DNA from: Betaproteobacteria bacterium
GTDB lineage: Bacteria; Pseudomonadota; Gammaproteobacteria; Burkholderiales; SG8-41
Assembly: GCA_016199545.1 (NCBI GenBank)
Contig: JACQGN010000334.1
Location: forward strand, 1-45,357
Length of the DNA: 45,357 bases
Reading direction: 5' to 3'
Part shown: in pieces, positions 32,858 to 41,733 of the stretch
Layout of the letters: the number at the start of each line of letters is the position of its first letter
Position numbering within the stretch: position 1 is the first letter of the stretch
Notes under the pieces: model-generated
The model's input: the letters and a program-made list of their open reading frames with translations, nothing else
Told to the model about the DNA's origin: nothing
Database searches by the model: none
Program-made: the position numbers and the translations under genes

Positions 32858-33829
32858 ATGGGTCGTAATTTGCCTTTTTCGCGCATGACAGACCGATTGC
32901 CAGCCGCCCATGACGTTGCTCCGCCGTTGAGTGTTGTTGTTTTCGTCAAGAACGCCGCCGCCACGATCGAGCGCGCGCTCACGAGCGTTCTCGAGCACCA
33001 AAGTTTGTCAGCTGAATTGCTGGTGCTCGACGGGGGCTCAGCCGACGGGACCGTCGGGATCATTCGCGGCTACCAGCAGCGTATTGCGTTCTGGCGCAGC
33101 TTCCCGGATGGCGGTCCGGAGTTTGCGATAAGAGAAGGGATCGAACGCGCGTCGGGCGAGGTAATCTGCCTGCTCCCTGCGGACGACTGGCTGGAGCCAG
33201 GCGCACTCGATCACGTTGCGCGGGAATTTGCCGACGATCCCGAGCTGGATGTGTTGTCGTGCGGTGTGCGGATTGTCCATTACGAGGGGGGTGAGAATCT
33301 GGCTGTGGATGCTGAGTTCCTCGATCCAAAGGATCTCGAATTTAGCGTCTACAACATTGTGCGTCGGGTGCTCTCGGGCGGGCGCTTTATCCGTCGCCGC
33401 ATTTGCCGCCAGGTCGGCGGGTACAATCCGGACTACAGTATGTCGAATGACCTCGAATTTTTTATTCGCGTGATCCTCGCCCGACCGAAGGCAAAGGTCC
33501 TCCCGCGGCTGGTCTACACTTATTGCCGACACCCCGCGTCCCGGACGTTGGGGGGTGACCCGGACATGGTCATGGCCATGATGCGCGGTAATATCCGGGT
33601 TGCCGCACACCACCTGGCGTGTTCCTCGCTGCTACCGGACGAGCGGCGCGAACTGCGCGGTTTCCACGGACGGTGTTGTGCGCGCCTGGCGTGGATGTCC
33701 TTGGCGCGAAGGAAGCCCGTGGAGGCGGTTACGGTGTTATATCAGGCCGTCAGGGAGAACTGCATGTGGCCGATCCAGGTGGTCTATTGGCTCGTCCAAT
33801 ACGCTCTGAGATCGAAGCCCTTGATGTGA
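32858..33829 (+). CDS. Glycosyltransferase family 2
   Basis: A 323-aa GT-A enzyme: PLSVVVFVKNAAATIERAL, VLDGGSADGTVGII and the DxD region LLPADDWLEPG. The middle has SMSNDLEFFIRV, matching the acidic catalytic region. It leads an apparent operon with wzm and wzt, suggesting a role in building the exported chain. AGGAG directly precedes the GTGATG; ATG 32858 is used, but GTG 32855 and ATG 32885 (MTDRLPAAH) are both plausible. Confidence 0.86.
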   Translation: MGRNLPFSRMTDRLPAAHDVAPPLSVVVFVKNAAATIERALTSVLEHQSLSAELLVLDGGSADGTVGIIRGYQQRIAFWRSFPDGGPEFAIREGIERASGEVICLLPADDWLEPGALDHVAREFADDPELDVLSCGVRIVHYEGGENLAVDAEFLDPKDLEFSVYNIVRRVLSGGRFIRRRICRQVGGYNPDYSMSNDLEFFIRVILARPKAKVLPRLVYTYCRHPASRTLGGDPDMVMAMMRGNIRVAAHHLACSSLLPDERRELRGFHGRCCARLAWMSLARRKPVEAVTVLYQAVRENCMWPIQVVYWLVQYALRSKPLM

Positions 33830-33837
33830 GGGAATTC

Positions 33838-34659
33838 ATGTCGCAGACTTTCCTCATCCGAGCGATTGGCCAGCAGCCACTTCTCAATTTTGGCGAGCTT
33901 TGGGCTTTTCGTCATCTCTTTTACATCCTGGTGTGGCGCGCGCTTCGGGTTCGGTACCAGCAGACCGTGATCGGTGTTGCATGGGCGTTGCTGCAGCCGA
34001 TCCTGTATACCTTCGTGTTCACGGTTATTTTCGGGCTGCTGGTGTCCATTCCGACCAACGGACAGCCGTATCCTGTTTTTGTGATGAGCGGGCTTGCCGT
34101 ATGGTTGTTCGTTGCGCAAGCGTTCAATCAGGCGAGCGCGAGCATGTTCAACAATGCGCACTTGATCAATCGGATTTACTTCCCGCGGATAATCCTGATC
34201 CTTGTTGCCATCGCCGTGGCGCTGGCAGATTTCTTGTTGGCATTTGCCGTCCTCGTCGTGCTCATGATCTGGTATGGCATTGTGCCGACGATGGGGGCGC
34301 TGTATTTCTTGCCCATGATGTTGCTAGCGGTCATGACCATACTGGGATTGTCGCTATGGCTTAGCGCGCTTTACGTACCTTATCGGGATGTGGGACATCT
34401 GCTGCCCTTTATGACAACGATCTGGATGTTTCTCTCGCCGGTCATCTATTCGAGCACCCTGTTGCCGCCGAAGTACCAGCTCCTCTATGCGCTGAATCCG
34501 ATCGTGGTCGTGATCGATACCAGCCGGTGGGCGTTCGCGGGCGGTCCCCCACCACAGGGATGGATGATTGCCGTCTCTTGCGGCGTGGCCGCGTTCTTGT
34601 GCGTGACGGGGTATTGGTTTTTTCGCCGGCAGGAAGCGACCTTTGCCGATGTTGTCTGA
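33838..34659 (+). CDS. wzm: ABC-2 type polysaccharide export permease (Wzm)
   Basis: A 273-aa inner-membrane protein with six hydrophobic helices. The N-terminus has LVWRALRVRYQQTVIGVAWALLQP and the C-terminal half has LYVPYRDVGHLLPFMTTIWMFLSPVIY, both typical of Wzm/KpsM/TagG permeases. With Wzt it exports undecaprenyl-linked O-polysaccharide across the inner membrane. The start at ATG 33838 has GAGGGA five bases upstream; the ORF-track start at 33619 lies inside the GT2 gene. It follows the GT2 stop after eight bases. Confidence 0.95.
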   Translation: MSQTFLIRAIGQQPLLNFGELWAFRHLFYILVWRALRVRYQQTVIGVAWALLQPILYTFVFTVIFGLLVSIPTNGQPYPVFVMSGLAVWLFVAQAFNQASASMFNNAHLINRIYFPRIILILVAIAVALADFLLAFAVLVVLMIWYGIVPTMGALYFLPMMLLAVMTILGLSLWLSALYVPYRDVGHLLPFMTTIWMFLSPVIYSSTLLPPKYQLLYALNPIVVVIDTSRWAFAGGPPPQGWMIAVSCGVAAFLCVTGYWFFRRQEATFADVV

Positions 34660-34674
34660 AGCGCGGAGAGCACA

Positions 34675-35475
34675 TTGTCGAAAGTCGCGCTGAGCGTTTC
34701 GCGTCTGGGCAAGTGGTACGCCGTTAACGATCTGCGTTACCGCAGAAGTCTGTCCGAGCTGATAATCCAGGTGTTCGCGGCTCCGTTCAGGAGAAAGGCA
34801 GACGTGCGCTCCATCCACCAGGCGCCAGATTCGATCTGGGCGCTGCGGGATATTTCCTTCGAAGTGCAGTCGGGCAGGGTCCTGGGGGTCATTGGACGCA
34901 ACGGCTCGGGCAAGAGCACGTTGCTGAAAATCCTTGCCCGTATCACGACGCCAACGGAAGGCGCGGCGGAGCTTCGCGGCCGCGTCGGCGCATTGCTCGA
35001 GGTGGGAACCGGGTTTCACCCCGACCTGAGCGGTCGGGAAAACATTCTCCTGAACGGCACGATGATAGGGATGACCCCGAAGGAGGTCAGAAGGCGGGAA
35101 GAGGAAATCATCAAGTTTTCAGAATGTGCGGATTTCATCGATACGCCGGTCAGGCATTATTCAAGCGGAATGTTCATGCGCCTCGCGTTCGCGGTGGCCG
35201 CTCACCTTGAAGCCGAAATCATGCTGGTGGACGAGGTGCTGGCGGTCGGTGACGAGGCGTTCCAGCAAAAATGCAAGGCAAAGATCCGGGAAACGGCTTT
35301 GAACGGGCGCACCGTGCTGTTCACGAGCCACGACATGGACTCCATCAAGAAAATTTGCCATTCATGCTTGGTCCTTGACCACGGCAAGGCCGTCCACGTC
35401 GGTGATGTTGACGAAGGCATACGGGTCTACAAGGAGATCTGCGGGATTGCACTGCAGCCACCTCTCAATACCTGA
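34675..35475 (+). CDS. wzt: ABC transporter ATP-binding protein for O-polysaccharide export (Wzt)
   Basis: A 266-aa ATPase: Walker A GRNGSGKST (from 74), signature HYSSGMFMR (161-169) and Walker B EIMLVDEVLA (181-190). Before the core fold it has the loop typical of Wzt/TagH. At 266 residues it lacks the C-terminal carbohydrate-binding domain found in Wzt proteins that recognise a terminally modified chain. Export may therefore not depend on a capping group, or a separate protein may read it. The start is TTG with GGAGAG four bases upstream, 15 bp after wzm. Confidence 0.95.
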   Translation: MSKVALSVSRLGKWYAVNDLRYRRSLSELIIQVFAAPFRRKADVRSIHQAPDSIWALRDISFEVQSGRVLGVIGRNGSGKSTLLKILARITTPTEGAAELRGRVGALLEVGTGFHPDLSGRENILLNGTMIGMTPKEVRRREEEIIKFSECADFIDTPVRHYSSGMFMRLAFAVAAHLEAEIMLVDEVLAVGDEAFQQKCKAKIRETALNGRTVLFTSHDMDSIKKICHSCLVLDHGKAVHVGDVDEGIRVYKEICGIALQPPLNT

Positions 35476-35568
35476 CGCGCGGCGGGACACGGCTAGGATT
35501 CGGGCAATGCCCGCTATGCGGGACCGGGCGCCGCAAAGCCGCCTTCCGGGAAAACCGTCCGGGAACGC
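35476..35568. other. Convergent gap after wzt with weak hairpins
   Basis: The gap between the convergent wzt and SDR genes holds a small stem CGGGC-AAT-GCCCG at 35501-35513 and other GC-rich dyads, without a T tract. This may act as a bidirectional stop, but the evidence is weak. Confidence 0.3.
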
Positions 35569-36612
35569 TCACTCCATCAGCCGGCGCGCCTGTGCGACGT
35601 GGGTGCGATACGCGTCAAAGATGTTCTTGAGCGCCTTCTTCATACCCACCCTTGGTTTCCAGCCGAGTTCGCGGCAGGTGTTGTCGATCCGGGGCACGCG
35701 ATGCTGCATGTCCTGGTAGCCCTCGCCGTAGTAGGCCGCGGACGCTACCTCGTCCAACTTGACTTTCTTCGCACGGGTGCGGTACTCCCGATAGGTCAGG
35801 GCGAGGTCGACCATGGTCTTCGCCAGGTCCCTTATCGACAGGTTATTGGCGGGGTTCCCGATGTTGTAGATCTTGCCGCGTGCTATGCCGTTCTTATTGT
35901 CAATAATCTTCATGAGGGCGTCGATGCCGTCGTCCACGTAGGTGAATGACCGGTGCTGCCTGCCTCCGTCCACGAGCTTGATGTGCTCGCCGCGCACGAT
36001 GTGGCCGAGGAACTGCGTCACCACACGCGAGCTACCCTCTTTGGCGGTGTGCAGACTATCGAGACCGGGACCAATCCAGTTGAATGGCCGGAACAGCGTG
36101 AAATTGAAGCCGTGCTGGGCGCCGTACGCCCAGATGACACGGTCCATGAGCTGCTTCAAGCACGAGTAAATCCAGCGCTGCTTGGCAATAGGCCCCAGGA
36201 CAAGGTCGGAACTTTCAGGGTCGAACTGCTCGTCCCGGCACATGCCATAGACTTCGGACGTGGAGGGGAAGACCAGTCGCTTCCCGTACCTGACGCAGGA
36301 GCGCACGATCGGGAGGTTGGCCTCGAAGTCGAGCTCGAAGACCCGCAGCGGTTCCTTCACGTAGGTCGCGGGAGTCGCGATCGCGACCAACGGGATCACC
36401 GTGTCGCACTTGCGGATGTTGTACTCGATCCACTCCTTGTTGATCGTGATGTCGCCCTCGAAGAAGTGGAATCGCGGCTCGTCCAGCAGATCATTGATGC
36501 GGTCGGTCTGCATATCCATGCCGAAGACCTCCCAGTTGGTGTCGCTGATGATGCGCTTCGAGAGGTGGTGGCCGATGAATCCGTTGACCCCCATTATCAG
36601 TATTTTCTTCAT
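35569..36612 (-). CDS. UDP-glucuronate decarboxylase / UDP-4-keto-pentose synthase-like SDR (ArnA C-domain type)
   Basis: A 347-aa SDR starting MKKILIMGVNGFIGHHLSKRI. It closely follows the ArnA decarboxylase domain: PSTSEVYGMCRDEQFDPE with the catalytic Ser-Glu pair, RWIYSCLKQLMDRVIWAYG with YxxxK, TLFRPFNWIGPGLDSL, and HRSFTYVDDGIDAL with the conserved Arg. ArnA oxidatively decarboxylates UDP-GlcA to UDP-Ara4O; UDP-xylose-type products are possible. Here it is a stand-alone enzyme with no formyltransferase domain or ArnB neighbour. It is divergent from a C-methyltransferase and an oxidoreductase, so it may supply a 4-keto pentose for branching. Confidence 0.87.
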   Translation of the reverse strand: MKKILIMGVNGFIGHHLSKRIISDTNWEVFGMDMQTDRINDLLDEPRFHFFEGDITINKEWIEYNIRKCDTVIPLVAIATPATYVKEPLRVFELDFEANLPIVRSCVRYGKRLVFPSTSEVYGMCRDEQFDPESSDLVLGPIAKQRWIYSCLKQLMDRVIWAYGAQHGFNFTLFRPFNWIGPGLDSLHTAKEGSSRVVTQFLGHIVRGEHIKLVDGGRQHRSFTYVDDGIDALMKIIDNKNGIARGKIYNIGNPANNLSIRDLAKTMVDLALTYREYRTRAKKVKLDEVASAAYYGEGYQDMQHRVPRIDNTCRELGWKPRVGMKKALKNIFDAYRTHVAQARRLME

Positions 36613-36735
36613 CTTTCGCTTTCAGCAGTCCATACGCGCGGCCGCGGATTTGTATAAAATCTTACTCACATTCCAGAGGCGTCGTGAACGCCGGTGGCGT
36701 ATTGCCTGGAGTCATGATGTATTTCGGAGGTGACA
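36613..36735. promoter_or_regulatory. Divergent promoter region, ArnA-like SDR and cupin
   Basis: This 123-bp gap contains an AT-rich TTGTATAAAATC (36650-36661) that could supply a -10 on either strand. No strong -35 is seen. GGAGG at 36726-36730 is the ribosome binding site of the cupin gene. Confidence 0.35.
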
Positions 36736-37194
36736 GTGACCAAAAGTGCGTCCCACGTGAAGATCAGGCCGGTTACCGCAAACGAGAGCCGGCAGTGGCC
36801 GAAGGAAGTCATCGTGCGGCTGGAGCCCCCTTTTGTCGACCCGCGCGGTGCCATTCAGCCCCTGGTGGATCTTCCCATGGAGAGCTGCGTTCTGATCAGC
36901 TCGAAGAAAGGAACAGTTCGCGCGAATCACTACCACCAGACCGACTGGCACTTCTGCTACGTGTTGTCGGGTTCGATCGAATATTATCACCGGCCTCATG
37001 GTTCCGATAGCGTTCCGGAGAAGGTGGCAATCGGGACCGGCCAGATGTTTTTCACGCCCCCGATGGTGGACCACGCGATGGTGTTCCCCGAGGACACCGC
37101 GTTCCTCACCTTGGGGAGAAACTCACGGGCGCAGGAAGTCTATGAGGCTGACGTCATACGCATCCCGCCGATTCACGAGCTCAAGCCATCTTGA
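36736..37194 (+). CDS. Cupin-domain protein of a sugar-modification set
   Basis: A 152-aa single cupin. The metal/substrate motif reads RANHYHQTDWHFCYVLSG and the second motif is MFFTPPMVDHAMVF. Such cupins often accompany NDP-4-keto-sugar enzymes as isomerases or epimerases, but I cannot assign a reaction. I start at GTG 36736, five bases after GGAGG; the ORF-track GTG at 36730 overlaps the ribosome binding site. The stop overlaps the TTG start of the C-methyltransferase (TTGA), so the two are translationally linked. Confidence 0.8.
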   Translation: MTKSASHVKIRPVTANESRQWPKEVIVRLEPPFVDPRGAIQPLVDLPMESCVLISSKKGTVRANHYHQTDWHFCYVLSGSIEYYHRPHGSDSVPEKVAIGTGQMFFTPPMVDHAMVFPEDTAFLTLGRNSRAQEVYEADVIRIPPIHELKPS

Positions 37195-38435
37195 GTTCGA
37201 CCTGTCAGCGGCGCGCGACTTGTCGGCTTTGCTCGAGCGCCGATCTCGAGAAGGTTCTCGCCCTCGGCCACACCCCGCTTGCCAACGCGTTCGTGCGGCG
37301 TGAATCGCTCCCGGAGGCGCAGCCGACCTATCCGCTCGACGTATACCTGTGCAGGGACTGCGCGCACGCGCAGCTTCTCGATGTTGTGGACCCCGCGGTG
37401 CTCTACAAGGATTATGTGTACGTGTCGGGCACTTCACCAGTCTTTGTGCGGCATTTCGAGGAATACGCCCGCTATATTGTGAACCGGTTTGCGCTGCCGG
37501 CAAACGGACTGGTGGTGGAGATAGGCTCCAACGACGGCACGCTGCTTCGCTGTTTCAAGGAGCATGGCCTGCGAGTGCTTGGCATCGATCCTGCCGAGCA
37601 GATCACGCGTGGCGCGATCGCGTCGGGAATCGACGGCATAGTTGGTTTTTTTACGCCAGAGCTTGCGCACGAGATCCGGCGTGACCGGGGCCCCGCCGAC
37701 GTGATCGCCGCGAACAACGTCATGGCCCACATTGACGACCTCTCGCAGGTGATGGACGGGGTGCGCCGCCTCCTGGGGCCGGACGGGATATTCGTGTTCG
37801 AGGTCTCCTATCTCAAGGATGTTGTCGAAAACACGCTGTTCGATACGATTTACCACGAGCATCTCGACTATCACACGGTTCAGCCGCTGGTTGGGTTTTT
37901 TCGCCGCTGCGGTCTGGAGTTGATCGATGTGATGCACGTGGATTCCCACGGCGGCTCGCTGCGGGGCGTGGTTCAACTTGCAGGCGGGCCGCACCGCGTC
38001 GAGCCGTCGGTTGCCGCTTTCATCGAGGGCGAGCGGCGGATGCAGCTCGACCAGCCTGCTGCCTTTCACCGCCTCGCGCGGGAGATCGAGCGGATCAGGA
38101 CTGAGCTGCTGGGGCAGCTGCGGCGGCTCAAGCAGGAGGGCAAACGGATCGCGGGTTTCGGCGCTCCCGCCAAGACGACTACCCTCATGTATCACCTGGA
38201 GCTCGAACCTGATGTCATCGACTTTATTGTCGATGACAGTCCACTGAAGCAGGGACTCTACACGCCCGGTATGCATATTCCGGTCGTACCGACCAGCGAG
38301 CTCTATGTGAGGCGCCCGGATTACGTAGTCATCCTGGCCTGGAATTTTGCGCCGACCATCGTTCAGAAGCACGCCGCCTTCCGCGAGGCCGGGGGCCATT
38401 TCATCATCCCGCTTCCCAAAGTCGAGATCGTGTAA
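37191..38435 (+). CDS. NDP-4-keto-sugar C-methyltransferase (TylC3/NovU/TcaB9 family)
   Basis: A 414-aa protein with three parts: an N-terminal zinc-binding region with Cys11, Cys14, Cys54 and Cys57 (CRLC...CRDC); a SAM domain with VVEIGSNDGTLLRCF; and a C-terminal domain with AGFGAPAKTTTLMYH and VDDSPLKQGLYTPG. IYHEHLDYHT holds the Tyr/Glu/His cluster used for deprotonation next to the keto group. The family adds a methyl branch to a 4-keto-sugar, typically at C3. The TTG start lies in a TTGA overlap with the cupin stop. The substrate could be the ArnA-like product or a dTDP-keto-sugar from rmlB; the genes do not decide. Confidence 0.9.
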   Translation: MSSTCQRRATCRLCSSADLEKVLALGHTPLANAFVRRESLPEAQPTYPLDVYLCRDCAHAQLLDVVDPAVLYKDYVYVSGTSPVFVRHFEEYARYIVNRFALPANGLVVEIGSNDGTLLRCFKEHGLRVLGIDPAEQITRGAIASGIDGIVGFFTPELAHEIRRDRGPADVIAANNVMAHIDDLSQVMDGVRRLLGPDGIFVFEVSYLKDVVENTLFDTIYHEHLDYHTVQPLVGFFRRCGLELIDVMHVDSHGGSLRGVVQLAGGPHRVEPSVAAFIEGERRMQLDQPAAFHRLAREIERIRTELLGQLRRLKQEGKRIAGFGAPAKTTTLMYHLELEPDVIDFIVDDSPLKQGLYTPGMHIPVVPTSELYVRRPDYVVILAWNFAPTIVQKHAAFREAGGHFIIPLPKVEIV

Positions 38436-38448
38436 TTGATCGATTGGC

Positions 38449-39384
38449 GTGATCAGACTCGGACTCATCGGGGCCGGACGCTGGGGCCGCAATTTCATCC
38501 GGACGATAACCAACCTGGATGGCGTACGGCTCACGCGGCTTGCGAGCCGCAACCCCGAAAGTAGAAATCTGGTCGGTTCGGACTGCGTCGTCAGCTCGGA
38601 CTGGCGCGAGCTCCTCGACGCCAGCGTCCTCGATGGCGTCATCATCGCAACCCCGCCAGCGCTGCATGGGGAGATGGCCAGCGCCGCAGTTGCGGCGGGA
38701 CTTGCGACACTGGTGGAGAAGCCGCTGGTGCTGGCGCTCGCCGAGGCGACGACGTTGCGCGACTTGGTGCGCGCGCGACGCGGCTTGCTGATGGTGGACC
38801 ACACCCATATTTACCATCCAGCGTTCGGGGAATTGAAGAAGCAGGCGACTAAACTCGGGCGGGTCCGCACGATCGATGCCGAGGCGGGCAACCATGGTCC
38901 TTATCGCGACGATGTTCCAGTACTGTGGGATTGGGGCCCCCACGATGTCGCGATGTGCTTGGACCTGTTGCGCGAGCTCCCTCGCGAAGTGAGGGCAACG
39001 CGCGTGGCGCACGAACGAGTGGGTAATGCGGAGGCGGAGACTGTTCGGCTCGATCTTATCTTTGCAAACGGCGTGGAAGCGCGCATCAGGATCAGCAACA
39101 TGATAGCCAAAACGCGCCGCCTCGCGGTTCACTGCGACGATGGCGTTCTCGTCTACGACGACCTCGCGCAAAACAAACTCGTGCTGCACCAGGAAGTCCG
39201 AGGAGCATTGCTGCAACCAGCAGGGATACCGATCACCGTTTCGCCGGAATTGCCCTTGCGGCGCGTCGTAGAGGCTTTTGTCACGGCGATCACCGAGGCA
39301 ACCGACAGAAGCGCAAGCCTGGATCTTGCAGTGGAGGTGGTCGCGGTACTCGAACAGTGCGACAAGGCACTTGTTGCAAGCTGA
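38449..39384 (+). CDS. Gfo/Idh/MocA family oxidoreductase
   Basis: A 311-aa NAD(P)-dependent enzyme: IRLGLIGAGRWGRNF nucleotide-binding motif, the EKP motif in LVEKPLVLA, and the catalytic-site His in WDWGPHDVAMCLDLL. It probably reduces or oxidises a keto-sugar. It follows the C-methyltransferase after 13 bp and is the last gene of this plus-strand trio, so it is a candidate for the final 4-keto (or 3-keto) reduction of the branched sugar. The GTG start has no clear ribosome binding site. Confidence 0.87.
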   Translation: MIRLGLIGAGRWGRNFIRTITNLDGVRLTRLASRNPESRNLVGSDCVVSSDWRELLDASVLDGVIIATPPALHGEMASAAVAAGLATLVEKPLVLALAEATTLRDLVRARRGLLMVDHTHIYHPAFGELKKQATKLGRVRTIDAEAGNHGPYRDDVPVLWDWGPHDVAMCLDLLRELPREVRATRVAHERVGNAEAETVRLDLIFANGVEARIRISNMIAKTRRLAVHCDDGVLVYDDLAQNKLVLHQEVRGALLQPAGIPITVSPELPLRRVVEAFVTAITEATDRSASLDLAVEVVAVLEQCDKALVAS

Positions 39385-39408
39385 TTTGGCTGTGACGAAC
39401 GCCGCCGC

Positions 39409-40317
39409 CTAGACGTCGGTCGCTTGCCGCCTCATGATGGCAGTGAGGTCGCACAGAAACGCCCGAAGCTGCGTTTCCCAGTCCGCCATTTCGACGCCGA
39501 ACACCCGCTTTATCTTTTCCTTGCTAGTGGCGGCGTTGAGCGGTCTTGCGGCAGGGAGGGGATATTCGGCAGTCGTGATGGGGCGCAGAAGCGGCGTGCC
39601 CGCGGAGGCGGGGGCTATCTCCCGTGCGATTTCGAAAATGCGCTTCGCGAATTTGAAGCGCGTTGTGTAGCCCTGTGCGGACAAGTGGTAGATCCCGGTT
39701 TCCTGCCTCGCACGCTCGGGTTGGCGCAACAGTCCGGTGGTGGCCTCGGCGAGCGAGTGCGCCCAGGAGGGTGAGCCGACTTGGTCGTCGACGACCACGA
39801 GTTCGTTTTTCTCTCGCCCCAGCTTGAGCATGGCCAGCACGAAATTCGGCGCCTGTGCGCTGTAGATCCAGCTGGCCCGCAGTATTAAATGAGGGCCACC
39901 GACCGCAGCGATCGCGCGTTCTCCGGCAAGTTTGGTCCTGCCGTAGACGTTGACGGGGTTGGGCAGATCGTCCTCGGTGTACGGTTCCGAGTGTGCGCCG
40001 TCGAAAACGTAATCCGTCGAGTAGTGAACAAGAAGGGCGTCGATGCGCCTCGCTTCTTCCGCGATCACCCCCGGCGCGATGCCGTTCACCCGCATCGCCA
40101 GATCAGGCTCCGATTCCGCCTTGTCCACTGTTGTGTAACCGGCAGCGTTGACGATGATTTCGGGTGCGACTGCCCGTATCGCCTGCCTGATCGAATCGGG
40201 GTTCGCGAGATCCATTTCGCGGCGCCGGGGTGTGGTGACCGGGCCCAGGGGTTGTAGAGCCCCCGCCAGTTCCCGGCCAAGCTGCCCGGTCGCCCCCGCG
40301 AGGAGCATCCGGCTCAC
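39409..40317 (-). CDS. rmlD: dTDP-4-dehydrorhamnose reductase
   Basis: A 302-aa SDR: LLAGATGQLGRELAGAL, NAAGYTTVDKAE, STDYVFDG and NVYGRTKLAGE with YxxxK. It catalyses the last step to dTDP-L-rhamnose. The GTG start overlaps the rmlC stop (GTGA); ATG 40308 is an alternative. It is the last gene of the rmlBACD operon, convergent with the Gfo/Idh/MocA gene (24-bp gap). Confidence 0.96.
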   Translation of the reverse strand: MSRMLLAGATGQLGRELAGALQPLGPVTTPRRREMDLANPDSIRQAIRAVAPEIIVNAAGYTTVDKAESEPDLAMRVNGIAPGVIAEEARRIDALLVHYSTDYVFDGAHSEPYTEDDLPNPVNVYGRTKLAGERAIAAVGGPHLILRASWIYSAQAPNFVLAMLKLGREKNELVVVDDQVGSPSWAHSLAEATTGLLRQPERARQETGIYHLSAQGYTTRFKFAKRIFEIAREIAPASAGTPLLRPITTAEYPLPAARPLNAATSKEKIKRVFGVEMADWETQLRAFLCDLTAIMRRQATDV

Positions 40318-40859
40318 GGGGAAAGCTCGGCCCGGTTAAAAGCAACACCTTGGCGGTCTTTGGCCGAGAGCACCGGCTCGCCTTGCAGCGGCCAGGCGAC
40401 ATTGAGCGTGGGGTCGTTCCAGGCAATGCAGCGCTCGTGCTGCGGCGCCCAGTAGTCTGTCGCCTTGTAGAGCGTCTCGGCGTAATCGCTGGTTACAAGG
40501 AACCCGTGTGCGAAGCCGGCCGGCACCCAGAGCATGTGCCGGTTCCTGTCCGACAGGACGTTGGCGGTCCAGCGGCCGAAGGTCTGTGAGCTCTTGCGCA
40601 GATCGACGACGACATCGTAGATCTCGCCCGCGGCGGCGCGAATCAGCTTGCCCTGGGGCCGGCGAATCTGGTAATGAAACCCGCGCAGGACGTTTCTGGC
40701 GGAACGGGAATGGTTATCCTGCACGAAATGCGCGTCGATGCCGGCCTGCTCGATGAAGGCGCGTTCGTTGTAGCTCTCGTAGAAGAAACCGCGCTCGTCG
40801 CCGAATACCTCGGGCTCGACGATCAGCACGTCGGGGATATCGCTCGTGATGACCCTCAT
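40314..40859 (-). CDS. rmlC: dTDP-4-dehydrorhamnose 3,5-epimerase
   Basis: A 181-aa cupin: EPEVFGDERGFFYESYNE, the catalytic His in RNVLRGFHYQ, WVPAGFAHGFLV and ATDYWAPQHE with the expected Tyr. Start ATG 40859, seven bases after the rmlA stop; the longer ORF-track start runs back inside rmlA. Unlike the cassette epimerase at 23473, this copy matches standard RmlC throughout. Confidence 0.97.
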   Translation of the reverse strand: MRVITSDIPDVLIVEPEVFGDERGFFYESYNERAFIEQAGIDAHFVQDNHSRSARNVLRGFHYQIRRPQGKLIRAAAGEIYDVVVDLRKSSQTFGRWTANVLSDRNRHMLWVPAGFAHGFLVTSDYAETLYKATDYWAPQHERCIAWNDPTLNVAWPLQGEPVLSAKDRQGVAFNRAELSP

Positions 40860-40866
40860 GGCCGGG

Positions 40867-41733
40867 TCACTCCCGCAAGACGCTCGTGAGGTAGCGGCCG
40901 TAGCCGTTGTCGCCGATCGCCGAAGCCAGAGCCTCAAGCTGAGCGGCCGCGATGAATCCCATGCGGTAGGCGATCTCTTCAGGGCATGCAATCTTGAGTC
41001 CCTGGCGTTTTTCGATGGTTTCGATGAAGAGCGACGCCTCGAGCAGGGACTCGTGCGTGCCGGTGTCGAGCCACGCGATGCCGCGGCCCATGGTGGCCAC
41101 TTCAAGCTCGCCGCGGCGCAGGTATTCCCGGTTCACGTCCGTGATCTCAAGCTCGCCGCGGGGGGAGGGTTTCAGGTTGCGCGAGATATCGACGACGGCA
41201 TTGTCGTAGACCGCGAAACCCGTCTGCGCGTAGCGCGATTTGGGTCGCGTAGGCTTTTCTTCGATCGAGACGACCCTGCGGTTCGCATCAAATTCGACGA
41301 CGCCGTAGCGCTCCGGGTCGTTTACGGGATATGCGAAAACCATCGCGCCGCGCGTGCGGCGGGCCGCGGCCTGCAGATCACCCGCCAGATCGTGACCGTA
41401 GAAGATGTTGTCGCCCAGGATCAACGCGCACGGGCCGTTGCCGATGAAGTCCGCGCCGATGATGAAGGCCTGAGGGATGCCTTCGGGCGCGGGCTGGACG
41501 GCATAGGACAGGTCGAGGCCCCATGACCGGCCGTCGCCCAGCAGCCGCTCGAAACGCGGCGTGTCCTGCGGCGTCGATATCACCAGGATCTCGCGAATGC
41601 CGGCGAGCATCAGGGTCGATAACGGGTAGTAGACCATCGGCTTGTCGTAGACCGGCAGCAGCTGCTTGGAGACGACCCTCGTCGCGGGATACAGTCGCGT
41701 CCCGGAGCCGCCGGCGAGAATGATGCCCTTCAC
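40867..41733 (-). CDS. rmlA: Glucose-1-phosphate thymidylyltransferase
   Basis: A 288-aa enzyme: [64 protein letters not shown] and [14 protein letters not shown]. It makes dTDP-glucose, the first step to dTDP-rhamnose. The GTG start overlaps the rmlB stop (GTGA). Confidence 0.97.
   Translation of the reverse strand: MKGIILAGGSGTRLYPATRVVSKQLLPVYDKPMVYYPLSTLMLAGIREILVISTPQDTPRFERLLGDGRSWGLDLSYAVQPAPEGIPQAFIIGADFIGNGPCALILGDNIFYGHDLAGDLQAAARRTRGAMVFAYPVNDPERYGVVEFDANRRVVSIEEKPTRPKSRYAQTGFAVYDNAVVDISRNLKPSPRGELEITDVNREYLRRGELEVATMGRGIAWLDTGTHESLLEASLFIETIEKRQGLKIACPEEIAYRMGFIAAAQLEALASAIGDNGYGRYLTSVLRE

Noticed and set aside
37434-38804. 456-aa minus-strand ORF
   Set aside because: Antisense to the C-methyltransferase and the Gfo/Idh/MocA gene, both with clear motifs.
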